Assembly: GCA_028274465.1 (NCBI GenBank)
Contig: CM051457.1
Coordinates: 53,976,425-54,040,424, forward strand
Length of the DNA stretch: 64,000 nucleotides
Direction: 5' to 3'
From: Plantago ovata
Lineage: Eukaryota; Streptophyta; Magnoliopsida; Lamiales; Plantaginaceae
Shown: positions 45,380 to 57,769 of the stretch, piece after piece
How positions within the stretch are numbered: the first letter of the stretch is position 1
Layout: the number at the start of each line of letters is the position of its first letter
Position numbers and translations under genes: made by a program
The notes under the pieces: model-generated
The model's database searches: none
Told to the model about the DNA's origin: nothing
The model's input: the letters and a program-made list of their open reading frames with translations, nothing else

Positions 45380-46762
45380 TGATGAACGTATTTTTGACGC
45401 GTTCATCTTGTCTTTTTCACCTTCTTTTGCTATCTTTTAGCCTTGTTTTTTGGTTAGTTTTGTAGAATTGTGTCACGTTTTGTGTTTTCTGCATTTTCAG
45501 GCACTTAGGTACGAAACGGCGTTTTTGGAGCTAAAAACGAGTCTTTTTGATGGAAAAGATGGCCCCGTTGAAGTTCCCCAATCTCCGTGGCTTGTTCGTG
45601 AGTGCTTGAGTATCAATAAGCATCGAGAAGGATGAGTCCAAGGCACCCGAGGGCCATGCGAGGGAAAAAAGATTGAGTTCGAAGACAAAAATCTGCCAAG
45701 GAGCCAAGCTAAGCGCCTGGAATAGTGAAGCGCTCCTCTTCAAATTCCAGGAGCTTTGGCATAAAAGCCAAGCGAAGCACTTGGAGTGCCCGAAGCGCTT
45801 CGCTTGCCAAGCGGTCCGCTTGGCAGCGGTTACATTTTCGGATTTTCCTTCTTAGATCTGATCTTTGATCATTTTTTGAATATCTTTTGAACTGTAACTT
45901 CGTTTTGGAGAGCTCCTAAGCCCCAAAACTCAGAGAATATTCAGATTTCTTTGTATTTTAGCTTGGGATTCAAGGTTTTGATTGGGATTCATCCTTTGTA
46001 ATCATCTACGGAGAGGTTTTCTTAGATTTCCACCGATTAGTGACAGCTTTGGTGGTAACTTGTATCACTCTCTTGTCTTGTAGTTTGATATGATGTATTC
46101 CAATTATTATTCATATGAATTGATGTCTATGTTGATGAATATGAGTAGCTAAATCTTTTGTGTTGGTGGTAGAATGTAGAATATGCATGCTATGGGTTAT
46201 GTTTATGCTTACATGAGATTGTGATTCAATCTTGCGGCAAATCCCTTCATATGATTCTTAGTTGCCTATAAAATATATTCGAATTGAGTATAGTGACAAA
46301 CTCTTGGTCAATGAAAGCTATAGGATTGTATGTTAGAGATTCGCAGCATGCTAGATAAATGGTGTTGGTGACAAGCACCTCTAAATTATTGATAGTGATC
46401 TTTCATGATGTGTGTCTTAAATTTGCCTAGACAAGTTGCTTAGCAGACTTGATCGAAGGTTCTACGCACTAAACTTGTGAGCATATTCGTAACCCATGCA
46501 TGTGTATTTGATTTCTACCACCAACCGTTTTCCAAACTTGTTTACATAAATCTGATTTCTCGTTGCTATTGTTCAAAGGAAACGATTCTCTAAACTTTTG
46601 AACTCGTTGACTGAAATTGCTTGCAAAAACCCCAAGCAAAGCCACGTTAGGTCCCGAGAGAACGACACTCGGGGACAACTTGCCATTGCACTCTAGTTTG
46701 TGTAGTGATAAGTGTTCTTAGGCTTTTAAAACAAATTTAATTGGTGAAAAACGACATCATCA
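45380..46762 (+). repeat. 5' LTR of element G (1383 bp)
   Basis: TGATGAACGTATTTTTGACG...CGACATCATCA, directly followed by the PBS. It contains an AAGCG/CGCTT palindrome cluster (about 45690-45840) of the same kind as at 59652-59880. Small ORFs inside (45450-45855, 46469-46678) are not supported. Confidence 0.9.
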
Positions 46763-46765
46763 ATT

Positions 46766-46783
46766 TGGCGCCGTTGCCGGGGA
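46766..46783 (+). other. Element G primer-binding site
   Basis: TGGCGCCGTTGCCGGGGA, the classical Athila-lineage PBS, preceded by three bases after the LTR. Confidence 0.92.
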
Positions 46784-46797
46784 CTTAACTCCTTTGG

Positions 46798-48956
46798 TTG
46801 GTGTTTTTGTTTTGGTTTTTTCAGCCAACATCTCCTCTTTGTCTAATTTCTGTTTTTGTTTCTTTTTGCTTGAGATACTCACTATTTTGTATTTCAGGTG
46901 AGTGCAGGCCTAGAACCCGAACGGGTGGACCTATTATTGAACCTTTTGTAGACGAGATCGATCGTTTGTTTCAAAGGAGAAGGAGGAATTTGAATCTTGA
47001 GTTTGAAGGAGTAGCATCTAGAGCTTCTGCTTCTGGTATTCGGGAAGAGTCTTCTTCTTATCTTTTGGAGCCGGTTCTTGAATCTGTCTACTTGGAGGGT
47101 GAAATGGCGGAGAGACCTATCCGTACACTTACAAAGCCTACGGTTGGGGCTAGAGGACCAGCAATTATCCTCAATAATGCCACCAGGAACATGGAGATCA
47201 AGAATCACATATTCCAACAACTTCCCAAATTCTATGGGATGGCTAATGAGGACGTGATAGGATACTTGAATGAGCTCGAGAACTTTGTTCTCCATCTTGG
47301 GCGACCAGGAGCTGGCGTTACGGATGATGATCTCCGCATGAAGGTCTTTTCTATGGGGCTAGGCGATCGTGCAAAGGCTTGGGTCAATACTTTGGAGGCC
47401 AGGTCTTTGACAACATGGGACCTATGTTTTGATAAGTTCATGGAGCGTTACTACCCCGCTTCCAAGACAATGTCTATGAAGAGCCAAATTAGCTCCTTCG
47501 AGCAGAGGTACGATGAGCCTTTCCACGAGGCCTATGATCGATTCATGGGATTGCATCATCGATGCCCACATAATGGGTATGATAAAGGTCAGCTTCTCCA
47601 ATTCTATTACAATGGTTTACATCCTGAGATTCAATCTCAAGTGGATAGTATTTGTGGAGGTACTATGGGGGAGTTGCTTCCTTCTCAAGCCCAAGTGAAG
47701 CTGGACATGATGTACCGGAATTCACAAAACCGGAATGTGAGGGCTCGTGTGCTCCAAAAGGAGCAAAGAGGTGAAGCCAAGGTAGTAGTGGAACAAAATG
47801 TCTTTGATGGGTTCGCCCATGAAGTGAAGCAAGCTTTGAGGCAAAGCGTTCCTTCTCCTTCTACGGAAGTTTGTGGTGTGTGCAAGAATTATGGGCACCC
47901 GCCCTACTTGTGCCGTTCTGAATTTTCTAGAGAGCAATATATCACGAACGATGTCCGCCAAGAAGTATATGCTGCTGAGGGAGAGCAAGTAGTTGGAGAT
48001 GTGAACTACGGGCAAGGTTATGGCAATGTGAGGCCACAAAACCGTGGACCCCGAGGTGGGTACCAGAATCAAGGCAACCGTGGTTATTTTCATAACTCGG
48101 ATCAAAATGCCTATGGGCCTAATCAAGATAGAAGTCGTCTCAGCTATGGGAACAATTGGTATGAAGGAGCACCACCTTCTAATCCTACACCTCCACCTCA
48201 GGTTGCTAGTTCGGGACCACAAGGTGGAGGGGTGCTTCCTTCACCTCTTGTCTCTTCACTCAATGATCTGGTTATGAAGACGAATAAATTCATGGAGCAT
48301 TACTATCGTAATGAGGCTACTAACAATCAACGCTTTGAGAAGCTTGAGGCTAGTAGTAGCAACCTCCATAAGAAGCTACAAGAGCTTATAGATCGAGGGG
48401 CGAGTAGAGAGCAAGGGAAGTTTCCCGGAAACACGGAGAAGGCTATGGCCATAACCGTGGTGACTGATTTGCCCGTGGAGATCACGGTTGTGAGGGACAA
48501 TGCACTAGTTGAGGTGCCAAGTTGCAAGGTAACTGAAACTTGCAAGGTGAGTGAGGAGCTTGAGACTCCTAAGGTAGTTGTGGAAGAGAAAGTGGTCGCA
48601 CAATCTGATGCGATAGTTGAGGAAGTGAATGAAAACTCATCGTCTGAGGATGAGTTGGTGGATATGGTGGAAGTGCCTATCCAAGAGAGCTTTGATGTGG
48701 AAATCGGCTTGGGAAAGAAGGATGGAATAGTGGCAACTCTAGACACGGGAGCGGGTGTGAATGTCATACCTTTGAACGTGTACCAAGAGTCGGGTTTGTC
48801 TGACTTAAGACCAATGAAGTACATGGTGCAATTGGCGGATGGGTCCATGAAGAAGCCATTGGGTGTGATCGAAAATCTAGTGGTAAGAGTCGCCGGTGTA
48901 GAAGTCAAGACGAACTTCATCGTCATGCCTACATCCTTCGCAAAGCTCAAGGATGT
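46798..48956 (+). CDS. gag: Element G gag and start of protease
   Basis: A long open frame. From about 47104 it reads MAERPIRTLTKPTVGARGPA, followed by the Athila gag core (PKFYGMANEDVIGYLNELE, FSMGLGDRAKAWVNTLE, FMERYYPASKTMSMKSQISS, FYNGLHPEIQSQVDS) and the knuckle CGVCKNYGHPPYLC. A Gly/Asn/Pro-rich spacer precedes the protease with the active site VATLDTGAGVNVIPL (about 48740). The true start could be 46798 or the later Met; an acceptor-like TTGTATTTCAG lies at 46888-46898. Element H splits the protease. Confidence 0.92.
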
Positions 48957-49709
48957 TGTTAGTGTTGAATTATGTCTAGTCCGCATGTACGAACTGGAGC
49001 GGTCTAAGAGCGCGACAAGGCATCATAGGCCGTCCCTCAAGGGGCACGACCACACCCAAGTATGTCACTAAGGTGTGGACCGACCAAACATAGGGTCCGA
49101 CCATCACTGGGAGGACAACCCTCAAAATAAGCTCCTCACAAGGACAAAGCTGCCAGTGAGCTCGAGGAGCACCTCTCGGGCTCGAGGAGACCTCACGTCA
49201 AGGTAACGCTCCTTGACAGAAACTGAGCAGGACACTACTCGCATCTTCCACGTACAAGGAAGGCACGAGGACCCTGAGCGACCAGCCATGGTTGCTCCCT
49301 TGGGCCAAGGCCCATGGACCTCCTTAATGGGCCTGGGCCGAGGAAGGCCTCAATCCTATCCGTACACGTGTCGCGATCCTACACTACCGGAAGTTGAAAG
49401 GTCACAAGTATATAAAGGCCTCATTTACTCCTCAACAGTAAGCAATATTAACTCCTCTCAACCACCACATTTACTACTCGTACTAGGGAAGCCTCACAAC
49501 TCCCTACTCGTAAAGTCGCCTCTTCGGTCTGATATCTTACAGACCGGGCAAGAGACACTAACCCCCCCCTCTAGTCTATTTCAGGTACGAGGAAGCTACA
49601 AGAAGGCTCACTTCCTATCTTAGAAGAACACTACATGAAGAAGAACTAAAAAGACTTAGATTAGTGATTTACTGCGAACTTAGAAAGAAACACGAATTAC
49701 CCTTCAACA
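48957..49709 (+). repeat. 5' LTR of element H (753 bp)
   Basis: TGTTAGTGTTGAATT...CCCTTCAACA. The TATA box is at 49409-49417. A C8 run followed by TCTAGTCTATTTCAG lies at 49562-49582. ORF 49213-49623 is an LTR reading and not a gene. Confidence 0.95.
49409..49417 (+). promoter_or_regulatory. LTR TATA box (element H 5' LTR)
   Basis: TATATAAAG, 452 bp into the LTR, identical in the 3' LTR (58908-58916). Confidence 0.75.
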
Positions 49710-49710
49710 T

Positions 49711-49728
49711 TTGGCGCCGTCTGTGGGA
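49711..49728 (+). other. Element H primer-binding site
   Basis: TTGGCGCCGTCTGTGGGA immediately after the LTR; a Tat-lineage-type PBS. Confidence 0.85.
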
Positions 49729-49796
49729 ATCGACACGAAAGGTCATTCCTCGCCCTACTAGTCGAGCCACAACCCTCCTCGTGACCCTTCACGAAT

Positions 49797-51871
49797 ATGC
49801 CTCCCAGAAGAAGCAACCGTCTTGCTAATGCACCACCCAGGAATCCTCCACGACCTAGAGGCCGTCCCTCTAGTAACGGTCGCGGAGGAGGAACGGAGGA
49901 TGCTCCAAGGGAACCAAGAAACAACAATGTTGCAAGGAATCGGGATTACACGGAGGGGGCATTTACTAATGTCACCCACTCCCGAAATGAAAGATCGGGC
50001 GAAAACAACCCGCAAGGAATCCCGGTAGGAAATGCCTATGGAGCGTTGAGAGTCCCGAACAACGCCGAGCCTAGGGGGCAGCCTCCTCCAGTAGCAATCA
50101 ACCAACCTCCCGTAGCAGTGAACCCTCCTCAACCGGCCGCATTGACCTTCACCCTTCCTGATGGACGTGTAGTCCGACCATCAGACTTCGGGATGGGCGA
50201 AGCTCAATACGGTCTCTTCCTTCTTACTCTACAAGGATACGTCGGGGGTAATGAGGCTGTTAGGGTTAACACTGAGATACAAGCTCAGGGAGCACAACCA
50301 GCGCCGGTGCAAGAGCAACCTCGTGACACCGTGGTCGCTCCACGTCAATCCCAAGGAAGAGCACCAGTTGCACAAGATGAAGCACATTCGAGAGCCAACA
50401 CAAGGCCGATCCAATCTCGACTTGGACCATCAAGAATTCAATCGAGGTTAGGACCCCAAGGTGCCCCCGATGACTTGAGAGACTTGATTGATAGAAGGAT
50501 ACGGGCATCGCTACAAAATGTAGCGCAACAAGAAAATAGAGTTCAGGTGGTCGCTACACCACCCGTTCTCCCCAATCAAGTTACCCCCAACCAGGTAACA
50601 CCTCAGAACCAACAAGAGGCAGTGGAGGAGAACAAGCATTGAGAACAGTAGTTGAGGTAACCCCCCTGATCGACCCGATCACGGGGAGGAGGCTCACTCT
50701 GGAGGAACTCAACGCGAGGAAATCAGCACTTGATGCTCAGATAGAGACTCTACGAGGAACTGTCCAAGAGAAAGAGCAAGACCAAGATCCGAGCCCTTTG
50801 TGTGATGAGATCAGAAGCCACCAAGCCAAAATCGAAAGAGGGTTCCCCACCTTCGAAAGCTATGATGGAACAAGTTGTCCAAAAGACTACTTGGTAAGAT
50901 TTGGCACTAAAATGGACGCTTACGGTCATGATTCAAGGACCAAAGCACTCCTCTTCCCGGCTAACCTCTTCGGAGAAGCCATGAAGTGGTGGTCGCGTCT
51001 CCCTCACCGATCCATCAAGTCATATAGAGATCTCTGTAAGGAGTTCTCTAAGCGTTTCGAGAAGGTAATGAACGCCAAGAGACGGGTGAGGTACTTGGCT
51101 GAAATCGTTCAGAGAAACAATGAAGACTTGAGGGACTTCATCAATCGCTTTCATGAAGCAGCCCTACAAGTCGAAGTTCACTCGATCAATGAGAGGAAAA
51201 AATATTTGTATGGTAACACTACCAACATCAAATTCCAAGATGTACTCTCAGCATCGTGTGTGGAGAATGAAGCACAACTTGCCAAAGTTTGCAAGGATTT
51301 CCTCGAGGCTGAGGAATTCCGAAAAACGGTCACCGTGAGAACCAATCTTCCCAAGGAAAAAGGGAAAGAAAAAGAAAAAGAGAAGGAGTACCCTCCTCGT
51401 CCCCAAAATCCCGAGAAGCAAAGGAAAGAGCAAAAATTTGGCTTGATCAAGGAGGGCAACTCCAGAAATGATTTCAGAGGCAAGAGGTCTCCTCCTCGAA
51501 GGTCACCTCCAAGACGATATAGCAACTACACAGACTTAAATAGGCCAAGATCCGACATCTTGAACTATATAGTCTCGAGGAAGCTAGACGTCTCGTGGCC
51601 ACCCCCGATTAAGGAAAATCAAAGGAACAAGAGCTCGGAAAATTTTGCAAGTTTCACAAGGGGAAAGGGCACACCTCAGATGAGTGTGTCGAGCTCAAGA
51701 ACGAAAGTGAGAGGATGGTACGTAACGGTCAATTGGTTAACTACATTCGGAAGGAGGAACCCCTGGCACTCCTGTCCCCACCACCTCGAAGTGGGAGCGA
51801 GCACCCTTACCAATGAAACCCTCATGACGATGACATTCATAATTACAACAATTATGAGAACCGCCCTGTGA
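49797..51871 (+). pseudogene. gag: Element H gag
   Basis: The N-terminal part (from MPPRRSNRLANAPPRNPPRP) is Pro/Arg/Asn-rich and disordered. The second half carries a short coiled-coil (LEELNARKSALDAQIETLRG) and the gag core: RGFPTFESYDGTSCPKDYLV, LFGEAMKWWSRLPHRSIKSY, FEKVMNAKRRVRYLAEIVQR, NEDLRDFINRFHEAALQVE. A Lys/Glu- and Arg-rich tail follows. Family role: particle assembly and RNA binding. Broken. Confidence 0.9.
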
Positions 51872-54782
51872 ATGGAAGCATCCACACTCTCACAATTGCG
51901 GGAGGACCCGCCGGCGGTGACACTCGTAATCAAAGGGAGATTACGGCGGACAACCTTAGGGTCCGAGATGTGAAGTATGCTCAAGCCGCACGACCAGGAA
52001 CCAATGTTATCTCTTTCGATGATAGCGAAATACCTTTGAAGCATGCCGGATGAGGGAACATATATGATCCTTGCGTTCCACTCGTAGTTTCCTTGGATGT
52101 TCAATCATACAAGCTAGGAAGGATCCTCGTCGACACCGGGTGCTCGGCGAACTTGATTTTCACAGGAACCTTGAAAAGGATGCAAATGAACCAAGGGAAG
52201 GGCTCAGAGAAGTGAGGAGCGCATTGGTAGGATTTGGAGGACAACCTATCATGCCACTCGGAATGATCAACCTCACGGTGTCAATGGGTAGCGCTCCTAG
52301 ACGAGTGACGCAACAGGTTCCTTTCGTGGTCGTCGATATGCCATTTGACTATTTTGCAGTCCTAGGCCGACCCGGTCTCTCCCAATTCCGAGCCGTAGTG
52401 TCCACGGTCCACAACAAGTTGAAGTTCCCCACTCCTTTGGGAATTGGACAAGAAGTAGGAGACATACGAGAAGCATGGGAATGCTACACCATGTCAGCCA
52501 AGTTCACTTCTAGGGTTGCAATCGGAGAACCAAACCCAGGGCAGTCATCCGAGGAAACACCCCTAGTTCACAATGCACCTTATCGTTTCTACACGGTTCG
52601 GCGAGTGAAGAGAAAGTCAAAAAAGCCAAGTCCGTCACTTAGGCGAAGAAAAGCAATCATGAAGAAAGACAAGGATACTCTAGTAGGAGCTGTTAAGGAG
52701 CTCGAGGAGTACCAAGTGATTCCACCAGTCCCACCCTCTTCCAAAAAGAAGAAATTTTTTGAGGAAAACAAAATTGAAGCAAGAGAATCCCTAGAAGAAA
52801 TCCAAATTGTCGAAGGAAGTGCCGACAAGGTCACAAAAATCGGCACCGAGATGACTACTGAAGTCAGGATGAAACTCATCCAGTGCTTGAAGGATAACAA
52901 CGATATCTTCGCATGGAGTACCGAGGACCTCAAGGGGATCGACCCACGTGTCGCCGTTCACCGTCTGAACGTAGACCCGTCGATCACCCACATCAGAGAA
53001 AAGCGAAGAGACTTCAGTGCGGAAGATAATGCCATCATAGAAGCGGAAGTCCAAAGACTTCTTAAGGCCGGCCACATCAAGGAGGTGAGATACTCTTATT
53101 GGGTATGCAATGTGGTCCTCGTGGAGAAAGGCCCGGGAAAATGGAGAATGTGCAACAATTTCACAAGGCTCAACAAGTTTTGCCCGAAGGATCCATACCC
53201 TCTCCCAAGGATCGACCAGCTGGTCGATTCCACCGCTGGATGCGCCCTCCTGAGTTTCATGGATGCATACCAGGGCTTCTACCAGGTCAAAATGGCCAAA
53301 GATGATGTGCCCAAAACTGCCTTCTTCGCTAATGGCAATGTGTATTGCTTCAACGTGATGCCATTTGGTCTTAAGAACGCCGGAGCGACCTATCAGAGGT
53401 TGGTTAACAAAATGTTCAAAGAAGAGCTAGGTAAAACAATGGAGGTATATGTCGATGACATGCTCGTCAAGAGCAAAACCGAGGAGCAACATGTAGGTTA
53501 CCTGACAAAATGCTTCTCAATCTTGAGAAAGTATGGCATGAAGCTTAACCCGGCGAAGTGTACCTTTGGTGTCAAAGGGGGGAAGTTCCTCGGTTACATG
53601 GTAACAGAAAGAGGAATAGAGGCAAACCCCGAAAAGATAAAGGCCATCCTCGATCTTCCCCAACCTCAATCCATCAATGAGGTGCAACAATTGGTCGGAA
53701 AATCAATTGCATTGAGTAGATTCATCTCGAGGTCTGCCGAGAAAAATCTACCTTTTTTCAAAGTGCTAAGGAAGAGCAGCCACTTCGAGTGGACGAAGGA
53801 GTGCGAGGAAGCCTTCGAGAAGTTGAAGGAGTATCTACTTGCTCCTCCACTATTGTCGAAACCCGTAGAAGGAGAGGTACTCTATTTATACCTGGCAGCA
53901 ACAGGGGAAGCTATCAGCTCGATCTTGGTGCGAATCCAAGGAAACGACCACTTGCCCATCTACTACTTGAGCAAAGTACTCGCCGGGGCTGAAATGCGGT
54001 ACATGGATATTGAGAGGCTTTCCTTTGCCCTCGTTTATACTGCAAGGAGGTTAAAACTCTACTTCGATGCTCACAAGGTTGTAGTCTTGACGAAGCAACC
54101 TCTTAAGCAAGTCCTCGGAAAACCCGAAAATTCGGGTAGAATGGCAAGGTGGGCGATTGAACTAAGTGAGTACGACATCGACTATCAAGCACCCGTGGCC
54201 AAGAAAGCACAAGTCATCGCCGACTTCCTCATAGAGTATCCCTCAAAAGGAACTTCAGAGGAAAACTCTTCAGAAACAAAGAGTGCTATGATGATGGTCG
54301 AAGAGCAACCCCAGCAGAACAACCCTATGCAAGCTCTGGAAGATGCTTTGAAAGAGCTTAAGGCTATGTCCCAGACCAAAAGAAAAAGGCATGAAGTATT
54401 CCTGGGAGAAAAAATCGACGAGCCAAAGGGTGCGGAGACCGTCTCTCCAAAACCCAAAGAATTAGTCGACCATGGGGACGTCTGGATTCTTCATGTCGAT
54501 GGATCCTCATCAGGAAAAAATGGCGGGATAGGAATATACTTCAAAAGCCCCGGAGGGGCTGAACTCGAGTACGCCGTTACTCTTAGTTTCCCGGTCTCCA
54601 ACAATGAAGCAGAATATGAAGCCATCCTCATAGCTCTACGTATGGCAAAGTCATTGGAAGTGAAGAAGCTACATCTCTTCACTGATTCCCAACTGGCCGA
54701 GAAGCAAATCTCGGGGAAATTCAGAACCAAGAAAGACTCACTGGCTGAGTACAAGAGCGCCATCAGAAATTCAAAAATTTGA
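51872..54782 (+). pseudogene. pol: Element H protease, RT and two RNase H domains
   Basis: Protease: ILVDTGCSANLIF near 52122, then VVVDMPFDYFAVLGRPGLSQ. RT: LKAGHIKEVRYSYWVCNVVL, PLPRIDQLVDSTAGCALLSF, MPFGLKNAGATYQRLVNKMF and the active site MEVYVDDMLVKSK (about 53440). RNase H: FEWTKECEEAFEKLKEYLLA to KAQVIADFLIEY. Second RNase H: WILHVDGSSSGKNGGIGIYF, SNNEAEYEAILIALRMAKS, LHLFTDSQLAEKQISGKFR. An acidic/basic linker (about 54240-54470) separates the two. Fossil with few breaks. Confidence 0.95.
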
Positions 54783-56174
54783 CAGTTGTGAGATTGAAAA
54801 GTTCTCGAGGGATCTCAATCAAAGGGCAGATGCCCTATCAAAGTATGCTTCAGCCTCCGGAGGAGTTGATACCCGGAACGTGATACTCATAAGAATCAAC
54901 GCATCATCTTTGTGGTCATCAAAGCCAAACGTCTTGGCAATTGACGATCAACCGAATTGGATGCAAGAGATAACTACATATCTCAAAAATGGAAGCCTTC
55001 CTCGTGACAAGGCTGAAGAATCAAGGGAAAAGCTCCTCGATACATCATGCAAGGAGACTACTTGTACAAAAGGTCTTTCGAGGGAGTCTACTTGAGATGC
55101 GTCGCCGAGCATGAAGTTCAAAAACTTCTTGGAGAAATGCATCGAGGAAGTTGCGGAGACCATGCCGGAGGAAGAACCCTCGCGCAAAAAGTCATTTGAC
55201 AAGGATACTACTGGCCCACTGTTCGCGAAGACGCTGCCCAATTTGTGAGAAAGTGCGAGGAGTGTCAAATGCACGCGAATTTGATCAACGTCCCGGCGAA
55301 ACCTCTCATGCCCATCACCATCACTTGCCCTTTCGACATATGGGGCATCGACATAGTCGGTCCTTTTCCAAGAGGCACGGGTCAAAAGAAGTTCATCATT
55401 GTTGCGGTCGAATACTTTAGCAAGTGGGCGGAAGTTGAGGCAGTATCTACCATCACCGAACAAAGAGTGATGAACTTCGTATGGAGGAACATCGTGTGTC
55501 GATTTGGCTTGCCAAGGGTCCTCATCTCGGATAATGGGGCTCAATTTTGTGGCCAAAGATTCAATGAATGGTGCAAGGAAATGAAGATTGAGAGGAGGTA
55601 TACCTCTGTAGGACATCCTCAATCCAATGGGCAAACAGAAGCCGTCAACAAAATCCTCGTCAACAACTTGCAGAAGAGGTTCGCCACCAACAAAGACTGG
55701 GTCGACGAGCTTGATGGAGTGATGTGAGCATACCGCACTACTTCAAAGACAGCTACGAGAGAGACTCCCTTCTCGCTAGTTTACGGGTCCGAGGCAGTCA
55801 TACCAGCAGAAGTGGCAGTAGAAACCCTCAGAATCCAAGGGTATCAACCCGAAGACAATCATACAGAGAGACTCTTCGACCTGGAGACAGTCAGTGAAGC
55901 GAGGACCAACGCTTTGGCCAACATCCTCAGATATCAAGCATTGATCGCGAAGACCTACAACAAAGGCGTAAGAGAGAGAGACTTCCAAGTAGGAGACCTA
56001 GTACTCCGAAGAGCAGACATCCTGGGCAAAGTTGGGAAGATGCAACCCAATTGGGAAGGCCCCTACAAGATAATTGAAGCAAGGTCCAATGAAAGTTATC
56101 GTCTTCAAGACGTGGAGGGAAGAGTATTAAAAAACCCATGGAATACTTCTAACCTCCAGAGATTCTACGCTTGA
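54783..56174 (+). pseudogene. pol: Element H integrase
   Basis: After the end of the second RNase H (QRADALSKYASASGG) comes the zinc domain (CGDHAGGRTLAQK... CEECQMHANL, about 55155-55275). The catalytic core has WGIDIVGPFPRGTGQKKFII, VLISDNGAQFCGQRF and SNGQTEAVNKILVNNLQKRF. The C-terminal part contains GDLVLRRADILGKVGKMQPN and WNTSNLQRFYA. The end at 56174 corresponds to the end of pol in other Tat elements. Fossil. Confidence 0.94.
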
Positions 56175-56392
56175 GTTGTTGGTAGAAAAAGCTTTTTGAA
56201 AAAACCCATGTGAAATGCCCGTAGACCGAGAAGGATTCCTCACTGGTTCAAGTGAGAGGTACCTCTCGTTTTTGTTAAGAAGTGGCTGTAAGCAAGCCGG
56301 CCGAGGAGCCCCCATTGTAATTGCATTTCCGACAAATCAATACAATGTCTATCTTTCAACAAGAAAATGTTCAAGTATAGAACTACTATACT

Positions 56393-56393
<1 letters not shown>

Positions 56394-56431
<38 letters not shown>
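56394..56431 (+). repeat. A38 homopolymer
   Basis: 38 consecutive A residues in element H's 3' region, 220 bp after pol and 40 bp before the inverted-repeat units. It could be an expanded microsatellite or a retroposed poly(A) tail. No SINE or LINE body is recognisable upstream. Confidence 0.9.
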
Positions 56432-56432
<1 letters not shown>

Positions 56433-56471
56433 CGAGGAGACGAAGGTAATCGAGGAGAGATATTTCTAAGA

Positions 56472-56605
56472 GTGGAATGGAATGACTTCCTGCCGCTTTT
56501 TCTTTGCAAAATATCTCGAGGAGAGATATTTGTGAGAAAGGAATGGAATGACTTCCTGCCGCTTTTTCTTTGCAAAATATCTCGAGGAGAGATATTTCTA
56601 AGAGT
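56472..56605 (+). repeat. Left inverted repeat of element H's 3' region, two 66-bp tandem units
   Basis: GGAATGGAATGACTTCCTGC begins at 56474 and again at 56540, a 66-bp period. Each unit ends in ATATCTCGAGGAGAGATATT, itself partly palindromic. The reverse complement recurs at 58119-58210. Confidence 0.9.
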
Positions 56606-56921
56606 GGCTCCTCGAACCCCAGCCACGTGTCCGTCGATTTTTTGTCCTTCTAACCTTTTTCTCTGTATGGTCTCGAGGAGTAAAGATCATGCTCGTCGAT
56701 CTATCTCTGGCTGAGTAGTGCGGTGCTCGCGCTGCGGATTGTCTGCTGTGATTAGGTAATTCGTGCTGACATTGGAAACTATGCCCGCACCAGAGCGGGA
56801 GCGTGGAGGGCAAAATGGGTAATTCGCCCGGCGGCTGTAATCTGGGCCGTTGATCATGGCCACGTGGTCGATCCGGATGGTGCGAGGGCATGCATCGTTT
56901 CGTATCCCCAAGATACCCTTC

Positions 56922-56930
56922 TATAAATAG
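56922..56930 (+). promoter_or_regulatory. TATA box upstream of element H's small internal ORF
   Basis: TATAAATAG lies about 850 bp before the ORF start. A 5' untranslated exon and a donor-like CAACAA|GTAATT at 57140 lie between. Position and consensus fit a plant core promoter. Confidence 0.55.
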
Positions 56931-57769
56931 TTCAATACTCGGTCATTCCACACTTTTCGCAATCCGAATATTCAGAGCTAAAAAGAGAGAGCGAGGAGAG
57001 TTTCTGAGATCGACAAGCAACGTGGTCGAGACAAGTAGCGCGCGAGGAGAATTTCCGGTGTCCAGAATCCGAGTTTCAGGCGAACTTTCGGCTTTTCCGG
57101 CTTCCTTTCCGGCTTCCAACCTTTACCAACTTAACAACAAGTAATTTTCCGCGTTTCCCTTTCAATTACTTGCTTTAATCTTCTCTATTTCGCTTGATTT
57201 CGCCGCTTTTTGCTCTCGGTTCCGCCTTTTTTGGTTCCGTCTTTCTTCAATCTCTTCCCGAATGTTGTTACTTGAGTATTTGCCGGTGGACGGCAGCCTT
57301 TGAACGGCATTGGACTTAAAAAATGCTAAACTGACCTGTAGATAGACTTTTATTGGATCGAATTGTGTCAATTCGACTTGCATGGCCGTAGGAGTAGTTC
57401 CCTGTTCTTTATGCCTTTATCTTCTTTGCTTTAAGATCCTGTTGCCTCCTCCTTAGAATATGACCGTAGAAGTAACTGTAGGAACTTTGTCTTTTCGGGC
57501 GGTTGGTCGCTCCATGCTCCTTGCTCATATATGCCTGCTCGCTCTTATCTGTTTACATGCATGTTGGTATGCTGCTCGCTTTAATTATGCTTCGAGCGGT
57601 TGGTCGCTCCCTGTGTGCTCCTCGCTCTACTTATGCTTTACTGTAGAGTAACTTCTTTTCTTCCGTTTGAGATTTTTCTCCGTTCGGGAGGTCGAACATA
57701 ATGAATACACCTAAACGGACCTCTCGGACTATCACAAACCATCATAATTTCTTCTTTGCCCACCTTTAG

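Noticed and set aside
49213-49623. ORFs in H's LTRs (also 58712-59230)
   Set aside because: Duplicate because the LTRs are duplicates; contain the promoter and no known domain.
56394-56431. SINE or LINE insertion marked by the A38 tract
   Set aside because: No pol III boxes, no LINE coding sequence and no flanking duplication seen.
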